Under the pieces are notes generated by a model. That model did no database searches and had not been told where the DNA came from. It worked only from the letters and a program-made list of their open reading frames with translations. Shown here one piece after another: positions 8,947 through 18,573 of a stretch of DNA of 64,000 nucleotides; position 1 is the stretch's first letter; each line of letters begins with the position of its first letter. Origin of the DNA: a virus; IMG/VR virus record IMGVR_UViG_3300042539_001764, positions 1 to 64,000 of that record, one strand, 5' to 3'. Position numbers and translations under genes: made by a program.

Positions 8947-11900
8947 ATGGCCGATCAAAGAATCACGGAACTTGTTGAACTCTCCCAAGGGGCAGTCGCT
9001 TCTGGTGACGTACTGCCGATTGTAGATATCAGCGCCAGCCAGACCAAGAAGGTACAGGTGAAAAGCCTCATCCAGGCTGGATTTAATTTAGCGGATTCCT
9101 CGACATTAGATATTGCAAAAATCAACCAAAGTAGCACCACAAAGATTGGCACGACTGCCATCGCGGATGGCGCCATTACTTATGCAAAAATTCAAAACGT
9201 TAGTGCTACAGACAAGCTTTTAGGAAGATCTTCTGCTGGCAGTGGCAACGTTGAAGAGATTACTTGCACTTCATTTGCTCGTACTATTCTTGATGACGCC
9301 GATGCCGCAACGGTTCGTACAACTATTGGCCTGGGGGTGGTTGCAACTGGCAATACAGTTAATACTGCTCTGATTGAAGACGAGAGCGTTACCAGTGCAA
9401 AACTAGCAAGCGGTAGCGTAACTACCGTCAAGATTGCAGACAGTGGTGTAACAAACGCAAAGCTTGCCGCAAATTCAGTTGACAGCGTACAGCTAGTTGT
9501 TAGTGGCGTAACTGCAGGAAAACTGGCTGCTGATGCTGTAGTCACCGTCAATATTGCTGACAATGCAATTACGGGCGCAAAAATTGGAGCCGCTGCGGTC
9601 AGTGGCGTTCATATCGTCGATGGAAGCATTACGCAAAGCAAGCTAGCAAGTGGAAGCATTGCTACTGCTTACATTACCGATAGCGGCGTTACGCAAGTAA
9701 AACTTGCCGCTAATGCAGTAGCCACTGTAAATATTACAGACGGGAATGTTACTGCAGCGAAACTTGCGTCTGGCTCCGTTACGCTTGCCAAGCTTTCTCT
9801 CTCCTCTGGCGAACTTTCTGGCACTCTTATTACTGCAAGCTCTATACCTTCTGGAAGCTATGCAAGTGGTTCTATTCCCACTGCTGCCATCGCGGATAAC
9901 GCAGTCACTTTTGCAAAAATTCAACAAGTGGCTAGTGGAGTGCTGCTTGGCAGGGCTTCTGCGGGAAGTGGAAATATTGAAGAGATTACGCTTACTGCTG
10001 CTGGCAGAGCATTGTTGGATGATGCTGATGCGAGCGCTCAGCGCACAACGCTCGGCCTTGGAACGCTAGCCACGCAAAATGGCACATTCTCCGGCACATC
10101 CACTGGCACTAATACGGGTGATCAAACTATTACTCTTTCGGGAGATGTTACTGGCACAGGAACAGCCGGATTTAGCACCACTATTTCTAATGATGCTGTA
10201 ACAACAGTCAAAATTCTTGATAGCGCTGTTACAACTGCAAAAATTGTTGATAGCGGAGTTACTGCAGCAAAGCTTTCTGATAACTCTGCTGCCATTGTTG
10301 CTGGTTCCACTCCTACAGGTGATGGTGATTTTATTGGTCAGCAATGGCTCAATACGAATACTGGCGTTGAATATACCTGGACTGGTAGTGTTTGGCAGCG
10401 TCAAAGTGGCCTTTCGACAACTGTCGTTTCAGGAGATACTGTTTACAGTTTTGCCACTTCCTATCCTGATGCTTTTAGCGCCTCCATTGTTCCTTCTTTA
10501 AATACGCAAGTTGCTACACGCTTCTTCGCTGGTCCAGCCAGTGGAAGTGCAGATGCAGCTCCTACTTTCCGGGCTATCACGGCCAGCGATCTTCCAAAGG
10601 CTACCACCAGCGATTTAGGCGTTGCTCAAGCTGGCACTGGACTCGTTACTGTCAGTGGCGTTTTTAATCACGCCAACAGCGTGGCATCTGGCACGTATTA
10701 CAAGGTGACAGTAGATGCGCAGGGACATGTAAGCGCTGGCGCAGCCAGTCTTGTAGCAGATGACATTCCTGCTCTTTCTGCAAGCAAAATTACCACTGGC
10801 ACCTTTGGAAGTGGCTTTATTGCAGACGAATCAATTCTTGCTTCTAAGCTTGCCAACTATTCAGTCAGTCAGTTTGGCGAAGCGCCGCCTGTAGCAGATT
10901 TTATTGGGCAATTCTTCTTCAATCCATTGGAGAAAGACCTCTATCTATGGGATGGTAACGTTTGGAATCCAGTTGGCATTAGTGTTGGTGAAATTATTTT
11001 TGGCGGCACTTATAACGCTTCTGGAAACACTATTGCCAGCGTTAGCGCTGATGGTGCTGGTATTGGCCTTTCTGTGGGACAACCACTTCCCGCTGCATCG
11101 ACTACGTTTAACCGTTATTACGTTGTGGTAGCCAGTGGCGGTACTGGCACTTCACCGGCTCCCGAAACAACTCTGCAGCCGCCTGATATTCTGCTTTGCA
11201 ATGGCACAGCGTGGGTAGAGCTTGATGTTAGTTCCACCTATCTATCTCAAACTGCTTCTAACGTAGCTTTTGCGCCAGCAGGAACCATTGGAAGCACAAA
11301 TGTTCAATCTGCTATTGAAGAAGTAAATACTGAATGCCGCAATGTCAATAATGTGGCTAGCGGTATTTTGGCCACTGGTTATGGCGGCACTGGAATTAAT
11401 TCTTACACCAAAGGCGATATTCTTGTTGGCAGTGGCACCACATTAGTTAAGCAAGCAATTGGAACTAACGGTCAAGTGCTTACTGCTAATTCCGCGTTTG
11501 GCGGTGGTGTTCACTGGGTGACACCTGCAAGTGGTACTGTTCTTTCCGTAAGCGTTAATTCCCCGCTCACCGTTGTTAGCGGCACCACCACTCCGGTTAT
11601 TTCAATTCCCGATGCATCGACAAGCGTCAGGGGAAGCGTGCAGCTTACTGATTCTGTCTCTACTACTAGTTCTTCGCTTGCCGCTACTGCTACTGCAGTA
11701 AAGAGTGCTTATGACTTGGCAAACGCCGCTCTTCCAAGAGCCGGAGGCACTATTACTGGCGAAGTAGTCATTGGCAGTGCTGGCACTCTTCTTTTTGAAG
11801 GAGCTAGTGATGACGCTTTTGAAATTCAACTTGCTGCGGCAGACGCCACTGCAGATAGGACGATCACGCTTCCTAATATTACGGGAACCATTGTTACTAC

Positions 11901-12108
11901 TGGCGACACCAGCACTGTTACAAACACGATGCTTGCTGGCAGCATTGCCGACACAAAGCTAAGCACTATTTCTACTGCTGGAAAAGTTAGCAATAGCGCC
12001 ACTACTGCTACAAGTGCCAATACAGCCAGTGCAATTGTTGCGCGTGATGCTAGTGGAAACTTCTCTGCTGGAACCATTGATGCCACAATTGATGAAGGAA
12101 CATTCTGA
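8947..12108 (+). CDS. Repetitive tail fibre / side-fibre protein
   Basis: A 1053-residue protein rich in Ser, Thr, Ala and Gly. About residues 120-310 and 410-460 are built of short repeats of the type (S/D)GVTxAKLA and ITxxKIADxA, which form trimeric beta-structured fibre shafts in phages. Residues about 480-530 and 645-680 hold 'GDFIGQQWLNTNTGVEYTW'-type domains found in phage fibres. There is no C-terminal S74 chaperone here. Expected function: adhesin or structural fibre in receptor binding. Confidence 0.75.
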   Translation: MADQRITELVELSQGAVASGDVLPIVDISASQTKKVQVKSLIQAGFNLADSSTLDIAKINQSSTTKIGTTAIADGAITYAKIQNVSATDKLLGRSSAGSGNVEEITCTSFARTILDDADAATVRTTIGLGVVATGNTVNTALIEDESVTSAKLASGSVTTVKIADSGVTNAKLAANSVDSVQLVVSGVTAGKLAADAVVTVNIADNAITGAKIGAAAVSGVHIVDGSITQSKLASGSIATAYITDSGVTQVKLAANAVATVNITDGNVTAAKLASGSVTLAKLSLSSGELSGTLITASSIPSGSYASGSIPTAAIADNAVTFAKIQQVASGVLLGRASAGSGNIEEITLTAAGRALLDDADASAQRTTLGLGTLATQNGTFSGTSTGTNTGDQTITLSGDVTGTGTAGFSTTISNDAVTTVKILDSAVTTAKIVDSGVTAAKLSDNSAAIVAGSTPTGDGDFIGQQWLNTNTGVEYTWTGSVWQRQSGLSTTVVSGDTVYSFATSYPDAFSASIVPSLNTQVATRFFAGPASGSADAAPTFRAITASDLPKATTSDLGVAQAGTGLVTVSGVFNHANSVASGTYYKVTVDAQGHVSAGAASLVADDIPALSASKITTGTFGSGFIADESILASKLANYSVSQFGEAPPVADFIGQFFFNPLEKDLYLWDGNVWNPVGISVGEIIFGGTYNASGNTIASVSADGAGIGLSVGQPLPAASTTFNRYYVVVASGGTGTSPAPETTLQPPDILLCNGTAWVELDVSSTYLSQTASNVAFAPAGTIGSTNVQSAIEEVNTECRNVNNVASGILATGYGGTGINSYTKGDILVGSGTTLVKQAIGTNGQVLTANSAFGGGVHWVTPASGTVLSVSVNSPLTVVSGTTTPVISIPDASTSVRGSVQLTDSVSTTSSSLAATATAVKSAYDLANAALPRAGGTITGEVVIGSAGTLLFEGASDDAFEIQLAAADATADRTITLPNITGTIVTTGDTSTVTNTMLAGSIADTKLSTISTAGKVSNSATTATSANTASAIVARDASGNFSAGTIDATIDEGTF

Positions 12109-12121
12109 TCATTAAAAATAA

Positions 12122-12175
12122 AAGCCTTTTAGAATTGCGAAAGACTAATTAGTCTTCTGTAATTCCGAAAGGCTT
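12122..12175. repeat. Nested three-part interrupted palindrome between two fibre genes
   Basis: Three coaxial stems are nested: AAGCCTTT (12122-12129) with AAAGGCTT (12168-12175); GAATT (12132-12136) with AATTC (12161-12165); and a central perfect 16-base palindrome AAGACTAATTAGTCTT (12141-12156). The outer arm ends 5 bases before the next ATG (12181) and has only a short U-tract, so it could be terminator, operator or mRNA processing element. Confidence 0.6.
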
Positions 12176-12180
12176 TAATC

Positions 12181-14274
12181 ATGGCTGGTGTTCTTCAGCA
12201 TCTGCGTTCATCAACGCTTAACAAGCGTCCTAATCCTGCTTCCATGGTTGATGGTCAATTGGCCATTAACTATGCCAGTGGCAGTCCTGGGGCATATTTC
12301 AAGGACAGCAACGGTAACCTTGTAAAAGTGGGGCCTGTGCATGTAGGGAGTGGTGCTCCTAATGCAAGTCCTGCGAGTGGTGGCACTGCTGGCAATAGTC
12401 TTGGTGAGCAATGGCTCGATACCAGTGGTGGCACTTATGTATTTAAAATTTGGGACGGCAGTGCATGGCGTAGTGAAGCTGGTGAGTTTGTAAACGTCAC
12501 TGGCGATACAATGACTGGAGCATTGGGCGTTATTGCGGGCGATGCTTCTACTCCAGGATTATTTTTTAGCGGGGACGCAAATACTGGACTCTACTCTCCC
12601 GGCGCAGACCAAGTAGCCATCAGCACTAATGGCACGGGCAGGCTTTACATAGCGGCGGATGGAAAAATTGGAGTGGGAGTTAGTAGCCCTAATTTTTCCG
12701 CATCAATTTATGGAGCCACAAACAGCTACTCTCAATACATCAATGCCCTAAGCGGATCTACAAGTGGTGACGGGTTTTTAGTTGGACTAGACGAAGCCGG
12801 CAGTGCAGTTCTTAGGTACAGAGAAAGTGGAAGTTTAATTTTTTACACTTCTGATACTGAGCGCCTCCGCATCACCTCAACAGGGCTCGTAGGCATAGGG
12901 ACTTCTAGCCCACAGGTTCTTCTTGACATTACAGATACAGGTAATCAACCCAAGCTGCGGCTAAGTACTAACACAGCTTCAAATTTTCTTGAAATTAGCC
13001 GATCCTCCAGTACAGGTCATTACACTTTTGCGTCCGAAGAAAATGGATCCAGCATTATTTTTGCCACTGATCCCGATGGGACAGGTGCACAAAACAGGGT
13101 CACGATAGATCGCTACGGGAAAGTAGGGATTGGCTCTACTGCGCCTGCAGACAAGCTATCCGTGGCAGGATCTTCTTCTGCAGATTTCAGAGCTTTAACG
13201 CTTAGAAACTCCAATGGCGCAACAGGTTCGGCCGCTGTTTTAACCTTTGAGGCATCTAGTGGGACAGAGGGTGATACTGGAGCAATCGCAAGCCAAATCA
13301 AAGGTGTACGAGACAATGTTGGAACAGCGGGTGGCCTTGAGTTTTGGACATCTAATTCAGGCACTCCGTATCAACGCGCCCGCATCGACAGCTCCGGCAG
13401 GTTGTTAGTTGGCACGTCTAGTGCGCGTCAAAGTAGCGGTGGTTTGCAGGTTGAGTCAACCGCTGGCAATTCTTTTGTAACGATTACAAGGAACGATTCA
13501 GGGCCAAATGCACCGCAATTAAGTTTGCAAAAATCCCGTGGCACCGCCAACGGTCAGTTCACAGTAGTTAATTCAAACGATCAACTGGGCCAAATAAACT
13601 TCAAAGGCGCGGACGGTACTGCTGACATTACGGCGGCCCAAATTCTTTCTGAAGTAGATGGCACCCCTGGCACCAACGACATGCCGGGCCGCTTAGTGTT
13701 CTCCACTACTGCGGACGGGGCGAGCAGCCCGACGGAGCGGATGAGGATCAGCAACACTGGCACAGTGCTCACATACAGCACAGATGATTGTATTTCGGCC
13801 AGAGCTTCACAAGGAGCCGGGACAAGCTACTTCTTCTATAGGGGAATGCAAGGTGCATCCAGCACCACTGCAGGCGGCACTACTTCGTTTATTGTCTACA
13901 CAAACGGGAATGTCCAGAACACTAATAATAGTTACGCGGGTATTTCTGACCTTAGGCTAAAAGAGAACATTGTTGACGCCACCTCGCAGTGGGCTGACAT
14001 CAAAGCCCTTCAAGTTCGCAAGTACAACTTCAGGGAAGAAACAGGTCAACAGACCCACACTCAGATCGGCCTGATCGCCCAAGAGGTTGAACTTGTTTCC
14101 CCTGGCCTCGTCAGCGAATCACCTGACCGCGACGAAGACGGCAACGACCTTGGCACCGTCACCAAGAGCGTCAATTATTCCGTGCTCTACATGAAAGCCG
14201 TCAAGGCGTTGCAGGAAGCAATGGAGCGAATCGAAACCCTTGAGGCCGCCGTTGCAACTCTGCAAGGTTCGTAG
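12181..14274 (+). CDS. Tail fibre with C-terminal S74 intramolecular chaperone
   Basis: A 697-residue fibre. Residues about 100-560 show repeated 'TGLVGIGTSSP', 'GTERMRIS' and 'ADGKIGVGVSS' elements typical of phage fibre shafts. The C-terminal 120 residues are a peptidase S74 / intramolecular chaperone domain: SDLRLKENIVDA (Ser and Lys of the self-cleavage dyad), then IKALQVRKYNF, LIAQEVE, VNYSVLYMKAVKALQE. These domains trimerise the fibre and then cut themselves off. The last part is a short coiled coil. Strong assignment for the C-terminus. Confidence 0.85.
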   Translation: MAGVLQHLRSSTLNKRPNPASMVDGQLAINYASGSPGAYFKDSNGNLVKVGPVHVGSGAPNASPASGGTAGNSLGEQWLDTSGGTYVFKIWDGSAWRSEAGEFVNVTGDTMTGALGVIAGDASTPGLFFSGDANTGLYSPGADQVAISTNGTGRLYIAADGKIGVGVSSPNFSASIYGATNSYSQYINALSGSTSGDGFLVGLDEAGSAVLRYRESGSLIFYTSDTERLRITSTGLVGIGTSSPQVLLDITDTGNQPKLRLSTNTASNFLEISRSSSTGHYTFASEENGSSIIFATDPDGTGAQNRVTIDRYGKVGIGSTAPADKLSVAGSSSADFRALTLRNSNGATGSAAVLTFEASSGTEGDTGAIASQIKGVRDNVGTAGGLEFWTSNSGTPYQRARIDSSGRLLVGTSSARQSSGGLQVESTAGNSFVTITRNDSGPNAPQLSLQKSRGTANGQFTVVNSNDQLGQINFKGADGTADITAAQILSEVDGTPGTNDMPGRLVFSTTADGASSPTERMRISNTGTVLTYSTDDCISARASQGAGTSYFFYRGMQGASSTTAGGTTSFIVYTNGNVQNTNNSYAGISDLRLKENIVDATSQWADIKALQVRKYNFREETGQQTHTQIGLIAQEVELVSPGLVSESPDRDEDGNDLGTVTKSVNYSVLYMKAVKALQEAMERIETLEAAVATLQGS

Positions 14275-14290
14275 TCCCCTTCACTGCTGG

Positions 14291-14353
14291 TTTTGAGCAA
14301 GGCAACCCTGGCAGGCGCATTTTTTGTCAGCCAGACACGTTTTTGAGCAAAGC
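14291..14353 (+). repeat. Direct repeat TTTTGAGCAA, two copies, upstream of integrase
   Basis: TTTTGAGCAARGC occurs at 14291 and 14341, exactly 50 bases apart, in the 143-base gap before the integrase. Spaced repeats beside int are typical of integrase arm-type binding sites, but no core site is identified here. Confidence 0.35.
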
Positions 14354-14417
14354 CAGTAGTCCACGTCTTGACAAGGTCTAGCAAGAAGAGTACCATGAGT
14401 CTCCTCTTAAAACAACC

Positions 14418-15272
14418 ATGACAACCACTGTCTCAAGCCTTTGGAGCGCCTTCGTCGAAGAGCGCTCCATTTCTTTGTGTCCAACCAGCCTCACTTCTGA
14501 TTACAAACAAGTCAGTAAATGGCTGAATCGCTGTCCCATTCAAGACATTAACGATGCAAGAAAAGTGATGATTTGGGCGTTAGGAGAAAAGCCAGTACTC
14601 ACTTCCAGGCGTGTAGCAATGTATATAAAGAGCATGTACCGATGGGCTGCGCAAGAAGACGTGGCCATTGTTGCTCGCAATCCGTTGGCAAGTTTTAAAA
14701 TACCAAAGGCGCCACAACGCGAAGAGGAAATTGTTGTCATCCCTCGCAATGAGACGGCATTGGTTCTTGCCGCGCTAGAAGCCAAGCTCACCTATCGAAA
14801 TGTTAACTGGGCTTCGTACACGGAATTTATGCTTCAAACCGCAATGCGAACTGGTGAGGTGAGGGCAGCGAAATGGGACGACATCAAGGAGGGCAAGCTT
14901 TTGGTTCATCAAAACTATACTCTTACTCATGGACTAAAAAATAGTACAAAAACAAACAAACGTCGCTGGGTGCCTTTGAATAATCGTTGCCAAGAAATTC
15001 TTGCTGAGCTTCCTCGCGAAAATGAATTCATCTTCCCATGGAATCGACTAGCTTTTCAAAGCTATTTCAGAAAAAAGCTTTCGCCATTGCACGAAGCAGG
15101 ATTGATTTCTCACGTTTATAGGCCTTACGATTGCCGACACACCGCCATTAGTCGCTGGATTGAAGCTGGCATTCCTGTACCGCAAGTGGCAAATTGGGCG
15201 GGTAATACCAGTGAAGTGATTTTTAAACACTATTGCAATAGCACGCAAGAATATGAAATGCCAGTGCTGTAA
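14418..15272 (+). CDS. int: Tyrosine recombinase / integrase
   Basis: A 284-residue phage integrase. The N-terminal part (about 1-100) is a SAM-like core-binding domain. The catalytic domain has the first Arg in MRTGEVRAAKWDD (about residue 152), a candidate Lys in the KTNKRRW beta-hairpin, the box II motif YDCRHTAISRW (Tyr in place of the usual first His) and the nucleophile Tyr in KHYCN near residue 274. It lies inside the tail fibre region, oriented with the structural genes, not in an isolated lysogeny module. The start ATG follows AAAACAACC. Confidence 0.9.
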   Translation: MTTTVSSLWSAFVEERSISLCPTSLTSDYKQVSKWLNRCPIQDINDARKVMIWALGEKPVLTSRRVAMYIKSMYRWAAQEDVAIVARNPLASFKIPKAPQREEEIVVIPRNETALVLAALEAKLTYRNVNWASYTEFMLQTAMRTGEVRAAKWDDIKEGKLLVHQNYTLTHGLKNSTKTNKRRWVPLNNRCQEILAELPRENEFIFPWNRLAFQSYFRKKLSPLHEAGLISHVYRPYDCRHTAISRWIEAGIPVPQVANWAGNTSEVIFKHYCNSTQEYEMPVL

Positions 15273-15338
15273 GTCGGTTTTCCGAAGAGACAGTTTTTCT
15301 TTCCATTGTTAAACTAACAAAGACCATTCTTTTAAATC

Positions 15339-15653
15339 ATGGCTATCACATACCAATGGGGCGTTGCTAATCTTGAGCGCCACCTTGCTGATGGAATCGT
15401 CTACACGGTTCACTATACGATTTCGGCCGATGATGGCACTTACGCTAGTTCGGCTTACGGGAGTCTTGGTCTTGAAGCTCCTGAAGAGGATGCTGCAATT
15501 CCTTATGCTCAGCTCACGCCGGAAATTGTCACTGGCTGGGTAAAAGACAAATTTGGCGCTGAGAAAGTGGCTGAAATTGAGGCCGCTCTCGCCGATCAAA
15601 TTTCTCAACAGCGCACTCCCACTTCAGGAACCGGCTTGCCTTGGGCCAGTTAA
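15339..15653 (+). CDS. Conserved cyanophage-type protein (DUF7936-like)
   Basis: A 104-residue protein beginning MAITYQWGV with the block DGIVYTVHYTISADDG, a pattern I recognise from short proteins of cyanobacterial phages (DUF7936 type). Acidic and beta-rich at the N-terminus; the middle (TPEIVTGWVKDKFG, residues 61-75) is helical. Its function is not established. It sits alone between integrase and a small basic peptide gene. Confidence 0.6.
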   Translation: MAITYQWGVANLERHLADGIVYTVHYTISADDGTYASSAYGSLGLEAPEEDAAIPYAQLTPEIVTGWVKDKFGAEKVAEIEAALADQISQQRTPTSGTGLPWAS

Positions 15654-15676
15654 AATTTTGCTTTCACCATTGAACA

Positions 15677-15814
15677 ATGGCAGCAAAATCTAAGATTGGA
15701 GTTAGTGGGCAAAAGCTTTTTTCTCCTGGTCGTCCCAAGAAAACAAAACAAGGTCAAGGAAAAAACAGCAAAGCCAGTCATGGCCGCAAAAAGACACGCG
15801 GACAAGGTAAATGA
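15677..15814 (+). CDS. Small basic peptide, KKTRGQGK C-terminus
   Basis: A 45-residue protein with about a third Lys/Arg, no acidic residues and the motifs KIGVSGQKLFSPGRPKKTK and HGRKKTRGQGK. Similar tiny basic proteins ending in RGQG(K/R) occur in cyanophages; function unknown, possibly nucleic acid or capsid binding. It is followed 4 bases later by a strong terminator, which supports it as a real 3'-end gene. Confidence 0.6.
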   Translation: MAAKSKIGVSGQKLFSPGRPKKTKQGQGKNSKASHGRKKTRGQGK

Positions 15815-15818
15815 ACAA

Positions 15819-15839
15819 GGGGCCGAAAGGCCCCTTTTT
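15819..15839 (+). terminator. Rho-independent terminator
   Basis: GGGGCC-GAAA-GGCCCC followed by five T. Same design as several other terminators of this phage. Confidence 0.9.
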
Positions 15840-15847
15840 AACGGCAG

Positions 15848-15853
15848 TACAAT
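15848..15853 (+). promoter_or_regulatory. -10 element TACAAT after terminator
   Basis: TACAAT sits 9 bases after the terminator and 20 bases before the next ATG. No good -35 is seen. The terminator/-10 arrangement recurs in this genome. Confidence 0.45.
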
Positions 15854-15873
15854 AAAAGAAAGCATTATTAATC

Positions 15874-17094
15874 ATGGGCCAGGTTATTGCAGGCGGTGAA
15901 CAGTTTGAAACTCATATTGAAGCTGATTATCGTGGGCGCATTCTTCAAAAAGGCCCTGATAGTGGGAGTGTTGACGCATTTGGACGCGCTCGTGTCAGTG
16001 AACCATTCACTCTTTTCGATAGCACTCTTCGTTATACAAAGCGCACTGATCAATGGTTTGAAAACACAACCGGCAGTGGCTCTATCAACTATTTAGTTAA
16101 CGAAAGTTCGCTTGAACTTAAAACTACCACCGCATCAGGAGACACGGCTTTGCGTCGTACAAAGCGTGATCTTCCTTATCAGCCAGGCAAAAGCTTGCTA
16201 ATTATGCAAAGTTTTTGTGGAAACACACCAATTACTGGCTTGGTTCAAGAAGTTGGATATTTTGATGATGAGAATGGCGTGATACTTCGCGCTAGCGGCA
16301 CAACGCTTCAATTTGTTATTCGCAGCTATGCGAATGGCAGCGTTGCCGAAGAAGTGGCTAATCAATCCTCTTGGAATATTGACACTTTTTCTGATTTACG
16401 GTTCAACAAGACAAATATCTTTGTAACTGATCTTGAATGGCTCGGTGTAGGAAGAGTGCGTTGTGGTTTTATTATTGAGGGCGAAATTAAATGGTGTCAT
16501 GAATTTAATCACGCTAATGAAAAAACTGCAGTTTACATGACATCTGCCACTCTTCCATTGTCCTATCGCATTCACAACAGCACTACTATTGCTTCTCCTG
16601 CAACGCTGAAGCAAATTTGTTGTTCCGCGATGAGTGAAGGTGGTTACGAGCCTACTGGCCCTATCTACACAGGGGGCGCAGGAATTACTGGAGTAAGGAG
16701 TGTCACTTCTGAAACTTTATTTGCCGCTATTCGCATGGCGAGTGGTCGCACTGATAATTTAGTAATGCCTGCTCAAGTTGATGCAGCAGTGGATGGCAAT
16801 GCTATTGCAAAATGGCGCCTTTATTTAAATCCCACTATTAGTGGCGTTTGGACTGCTGCTGAAAACGGACGCGGCAATGTTGAAGTGATGGCAAGTGGCA
16901 CTTTTAGTGGTGGCACCATTGTTAGCACTGGCTTTCTTTCTGGACGCAGCAACACCGCATTTTCACCAGAAGGCTCTTTGGCACTTTCGCTCGGCAAAAC
17001 TGCGAATGGTGATAGTGATATTTTGATGCTTACCATTCAATGTGAAACAGCTATGAAAGCAACTGGTCAAATTGGATGGCGAGAACTGTACTAA
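15874..17094 (+). CDS. Putative virion adsorption/structural protein
   Basis: A 406-residue beta-rich protein with few charged helices, between the integrase block and small fibre genes. It has an N-terminal segment (GRILQKGPDSGSVDAFGRARVSEPFTLF split over residues 21-48) common to large structural proteins of cyanophages. The C-terminal 130 residues contain SGTFSGGTIVSTGFLSGR-type beta repeats. Probably a fibre or receptor-binding component; the family has no named function that I can state. Confidence 0.55.
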   Translation: MGQVIAGGEQFETHIEADYRGRILQKGPDSGSVDAFGRARVSEPFTLFDSTLRYTKRTDQWFENTTGSGSINYLVNESSLELKTTTASGDTALRRTKRDLPYQPGKSLLIMQSFCGNTPITGLVQEVGYFDDENGVILRASGTTLQFVIRSYANGSVAEEVANQSSWNIDTFSDLRFNKTNIFVTDLEWLGVGRVRCGFIIEGEIKWCHEFNHANEKTAVYMTSATLPLSYRIHNSTTIASPATLKQICCSAMSEGGYEPTGPIYTGGAGITGVRSVTSETLFAAIRMASGRTDNLVMPAQVDAAVDGNAIAKWRLYLNPTISGVWTAAENGRGNVEVMASGTFSGGTIVSTGFLSGRSNTAFSPEGSLALSLGKTANGDSDILMLTIQCETAMKATGQIGWRELY

Positions 17095-17114
17095 TATAAA
17101 AGAAAAAGCTCATC

Positions 17115-17453
17115 ATGATTACGCCAGGTAAGCACGATATTACGATTTATCAGGGCGCAACTTTTGAGCTGCAATTACAATATAAAGATGCTTCTGGTGT
17201 GCCCGTCAATATGAGTGGGTACACCGTTGCGTCCAAATTGTATGATCGTCTCGGTAGTACAAAGTTTGCTGATTTTGCCGTATCTTATGTGAATCAAGCG
17301 AGCGGTATTTTTAAAATTCGGTTAGAAGCCTCTGGAACTAGTGGCATCACTCAGCAAGGACAGTACGACGTGCTTATTACTGAGCCAGACAATACTGCGT
17401 ATTATCTAGTAGAGGGAAATGCTTTTATTAATCTTGGGTTAAGCTTCAAATGA
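17115..17453 (+). CDS. BppU-like baseplate/fibre N-terminal domain protein
   Basis: A 112-residue all-beta protein. The start (HDITIYQGATFELQLQYKD) and the block GYTVASKLYDRLGST resemble the BppU N-terminal domain or the small immunoglobulin-like phage fibre proteins that read 'IYQGATF'. Its stop overlaps the next ATG (ATGA), and it forms a three-gene fibre operon with the two following genes. Confidence 0.55.
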   Translation: MITPGKHDITIYQGATFELQLQYKDASGVPVNMSGYTVASKLYDRLGSTKFADFAVSYVNQASGIFKIRLEASGTSGITQQGQYDVLITEPDNTAYYLVEGNAFINLGLSFK

Positions 17454-17752
17454 CAGTTGTTGTACAACAATCTTCCTCCGTCGTCTCAATTACCGAGGCA
17501 TCAAACCCTATTGTTGTATCGAATGAAGAAGCAAATACTATACAGATTACGGCGCCTTCTCCATCGCCAAGACTTGAATTTTTTGGTAGTGGTCCACAAG
17601 GAGCAATTGGTCCGCAAGGAGAAAAAGGGATCAATTTAGATGAAACCGCTAAGATTGATGGAAGCGTAATTTATTACGATGCTTCATCTGCAAAGTTTAA
17701 AGCAGATGCAACAATTACAAAAACTCTTCTCACTGATGGGGGTAATTTCTAA
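17450..17752 (+). CDS. Small collagen-like fibre protein
   Basis: A 100-residue protein with a short collagen-type Gly-X-Y tract (GPQGAIGPQGEKG near residues 48-60) between two beta-rich parts. Such tracts trimerise fibre proteins. Overlaps both neighbours by a few bases, so it is translationally coupled to them. Confidence 0.6.
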   Translation: MTVVVQQSSSVVSITEASNPIVVSNEEANTIQITAPSPSPRLEFFGSGPQGAIGPQGEKGINLDETAKIDGSVIYYDASSAKFKADATITKTLLTDGGNF

Positions 17753-18564
17753 TGGCCAATACCTTACGGATTAAGCGTCGCGCTAGTGGTAGCGCTGGTG
17801 CTCCGACAAGTTTGGCCAATGCAGAATTGGCCTTTAATGAAGTGGATGATACGCTTTATTACGGAAAAGGAACTGGCGGACAGAATGGCAGTGCTACCAC
17901 TATTGAAGCTATTGGTGGCAAAGGGGCTTTCGTTAATTTAACTGGCGCCCAAACGATTAGTGGAAACAAAACGTTTACTGGCACCATTGATTTAAGCTCT
18001 GCGACTATTGCAACCATTTCCACAACTGGTAATGTAACAGTTGGCGGAGATCTTACTGTTAATGGCACTACAACTACTGTTAATAGCACAACAATTACAG
18101 TTGACGATAAAAATTTAGAACTCGGCTCCACTGCATCACCTTCTGATGCCAATGCCGATGGTGGTGGTATCACTTTAAAAGGCAGCACTGATAAGACATT
18201 CAATTGGGTAGATGCCACTGATGCATGGACCAGCAGCGAGCATATCAATCTTGCAAGCGGAAAAGCTTATTACGTTAATGGCAACTCTGTTTTAAATGGC
18301 ACAACACTTGGCGCTGGCGTTGTTTCTTCTAGTTTGACGAGCGTTGGCACTATTGCTACTGGCGTTTGGCAAGGTACTGTTATTGGTTTAGCTTATGGTG
18401 GCACTGGAGCTTCTAGTGCATCAGGAGCGCGTGCAGCTTTAGAGCTAGGGACAATGGCCCAACAAGCAGCTAGTGGCGTGACGATCACTGGTGGAACTAT
18501 TTCCGGCGTCACCTTGAGTGGGGTGACTGTTATCAATTCAACCATCGACGGCGGCTCTTACTGA
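17752..18564 (+). CDS. Tail fibre protein
   Basis: A 270-residue Gly/Ser/Thr-rich fibre. It starts with the phage fibre 'LRIKRRASG...LANAELAFNEVDDTLYYG' type attachment domain (split over residues 4-42), then shaft repeats GNVTVGGDLTVNGTTTTV and DDKNLELGS that are common in phage fibre shafts. No S74 domain. Its start overlaps the previous stop (TAATG) and a terminator follows. Confidence 0.7.
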   Translation: MANTLRIKRRASGSAGAPTSLANAELAFNEVDDTLYYGKGTGGQNGSATTIEAIGGKGAFVNLTGAQTISGNKTFTGTIDLSSATIATISTTGNVTVGGDLTVNGTTTTVNSTTITVDDKNLELGSTASPSDANADGGGITLKGSTDKTFNWVDATDAWTSSEHINLASGKAYYVNGNSVLNGTTLGAGVVSSSLTSVGTIATGVWQGTVIGLAYGGTGASSASGARAALELGTMAQQAASGVTITGGTISGVTLSGVTVINSTIDGGSY

Positions 18565-18573
18565 GGCTACACT

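Noticed and set aside
15054-15130. A_AAA_AAG heptamer inside the integrase in the frameshift phase
   Set aside because: A -1 shift would give a 14-residue tail and a truncated integrase without its catalytic residues. Nothing else supports it, unlike the two sites at gene ends.
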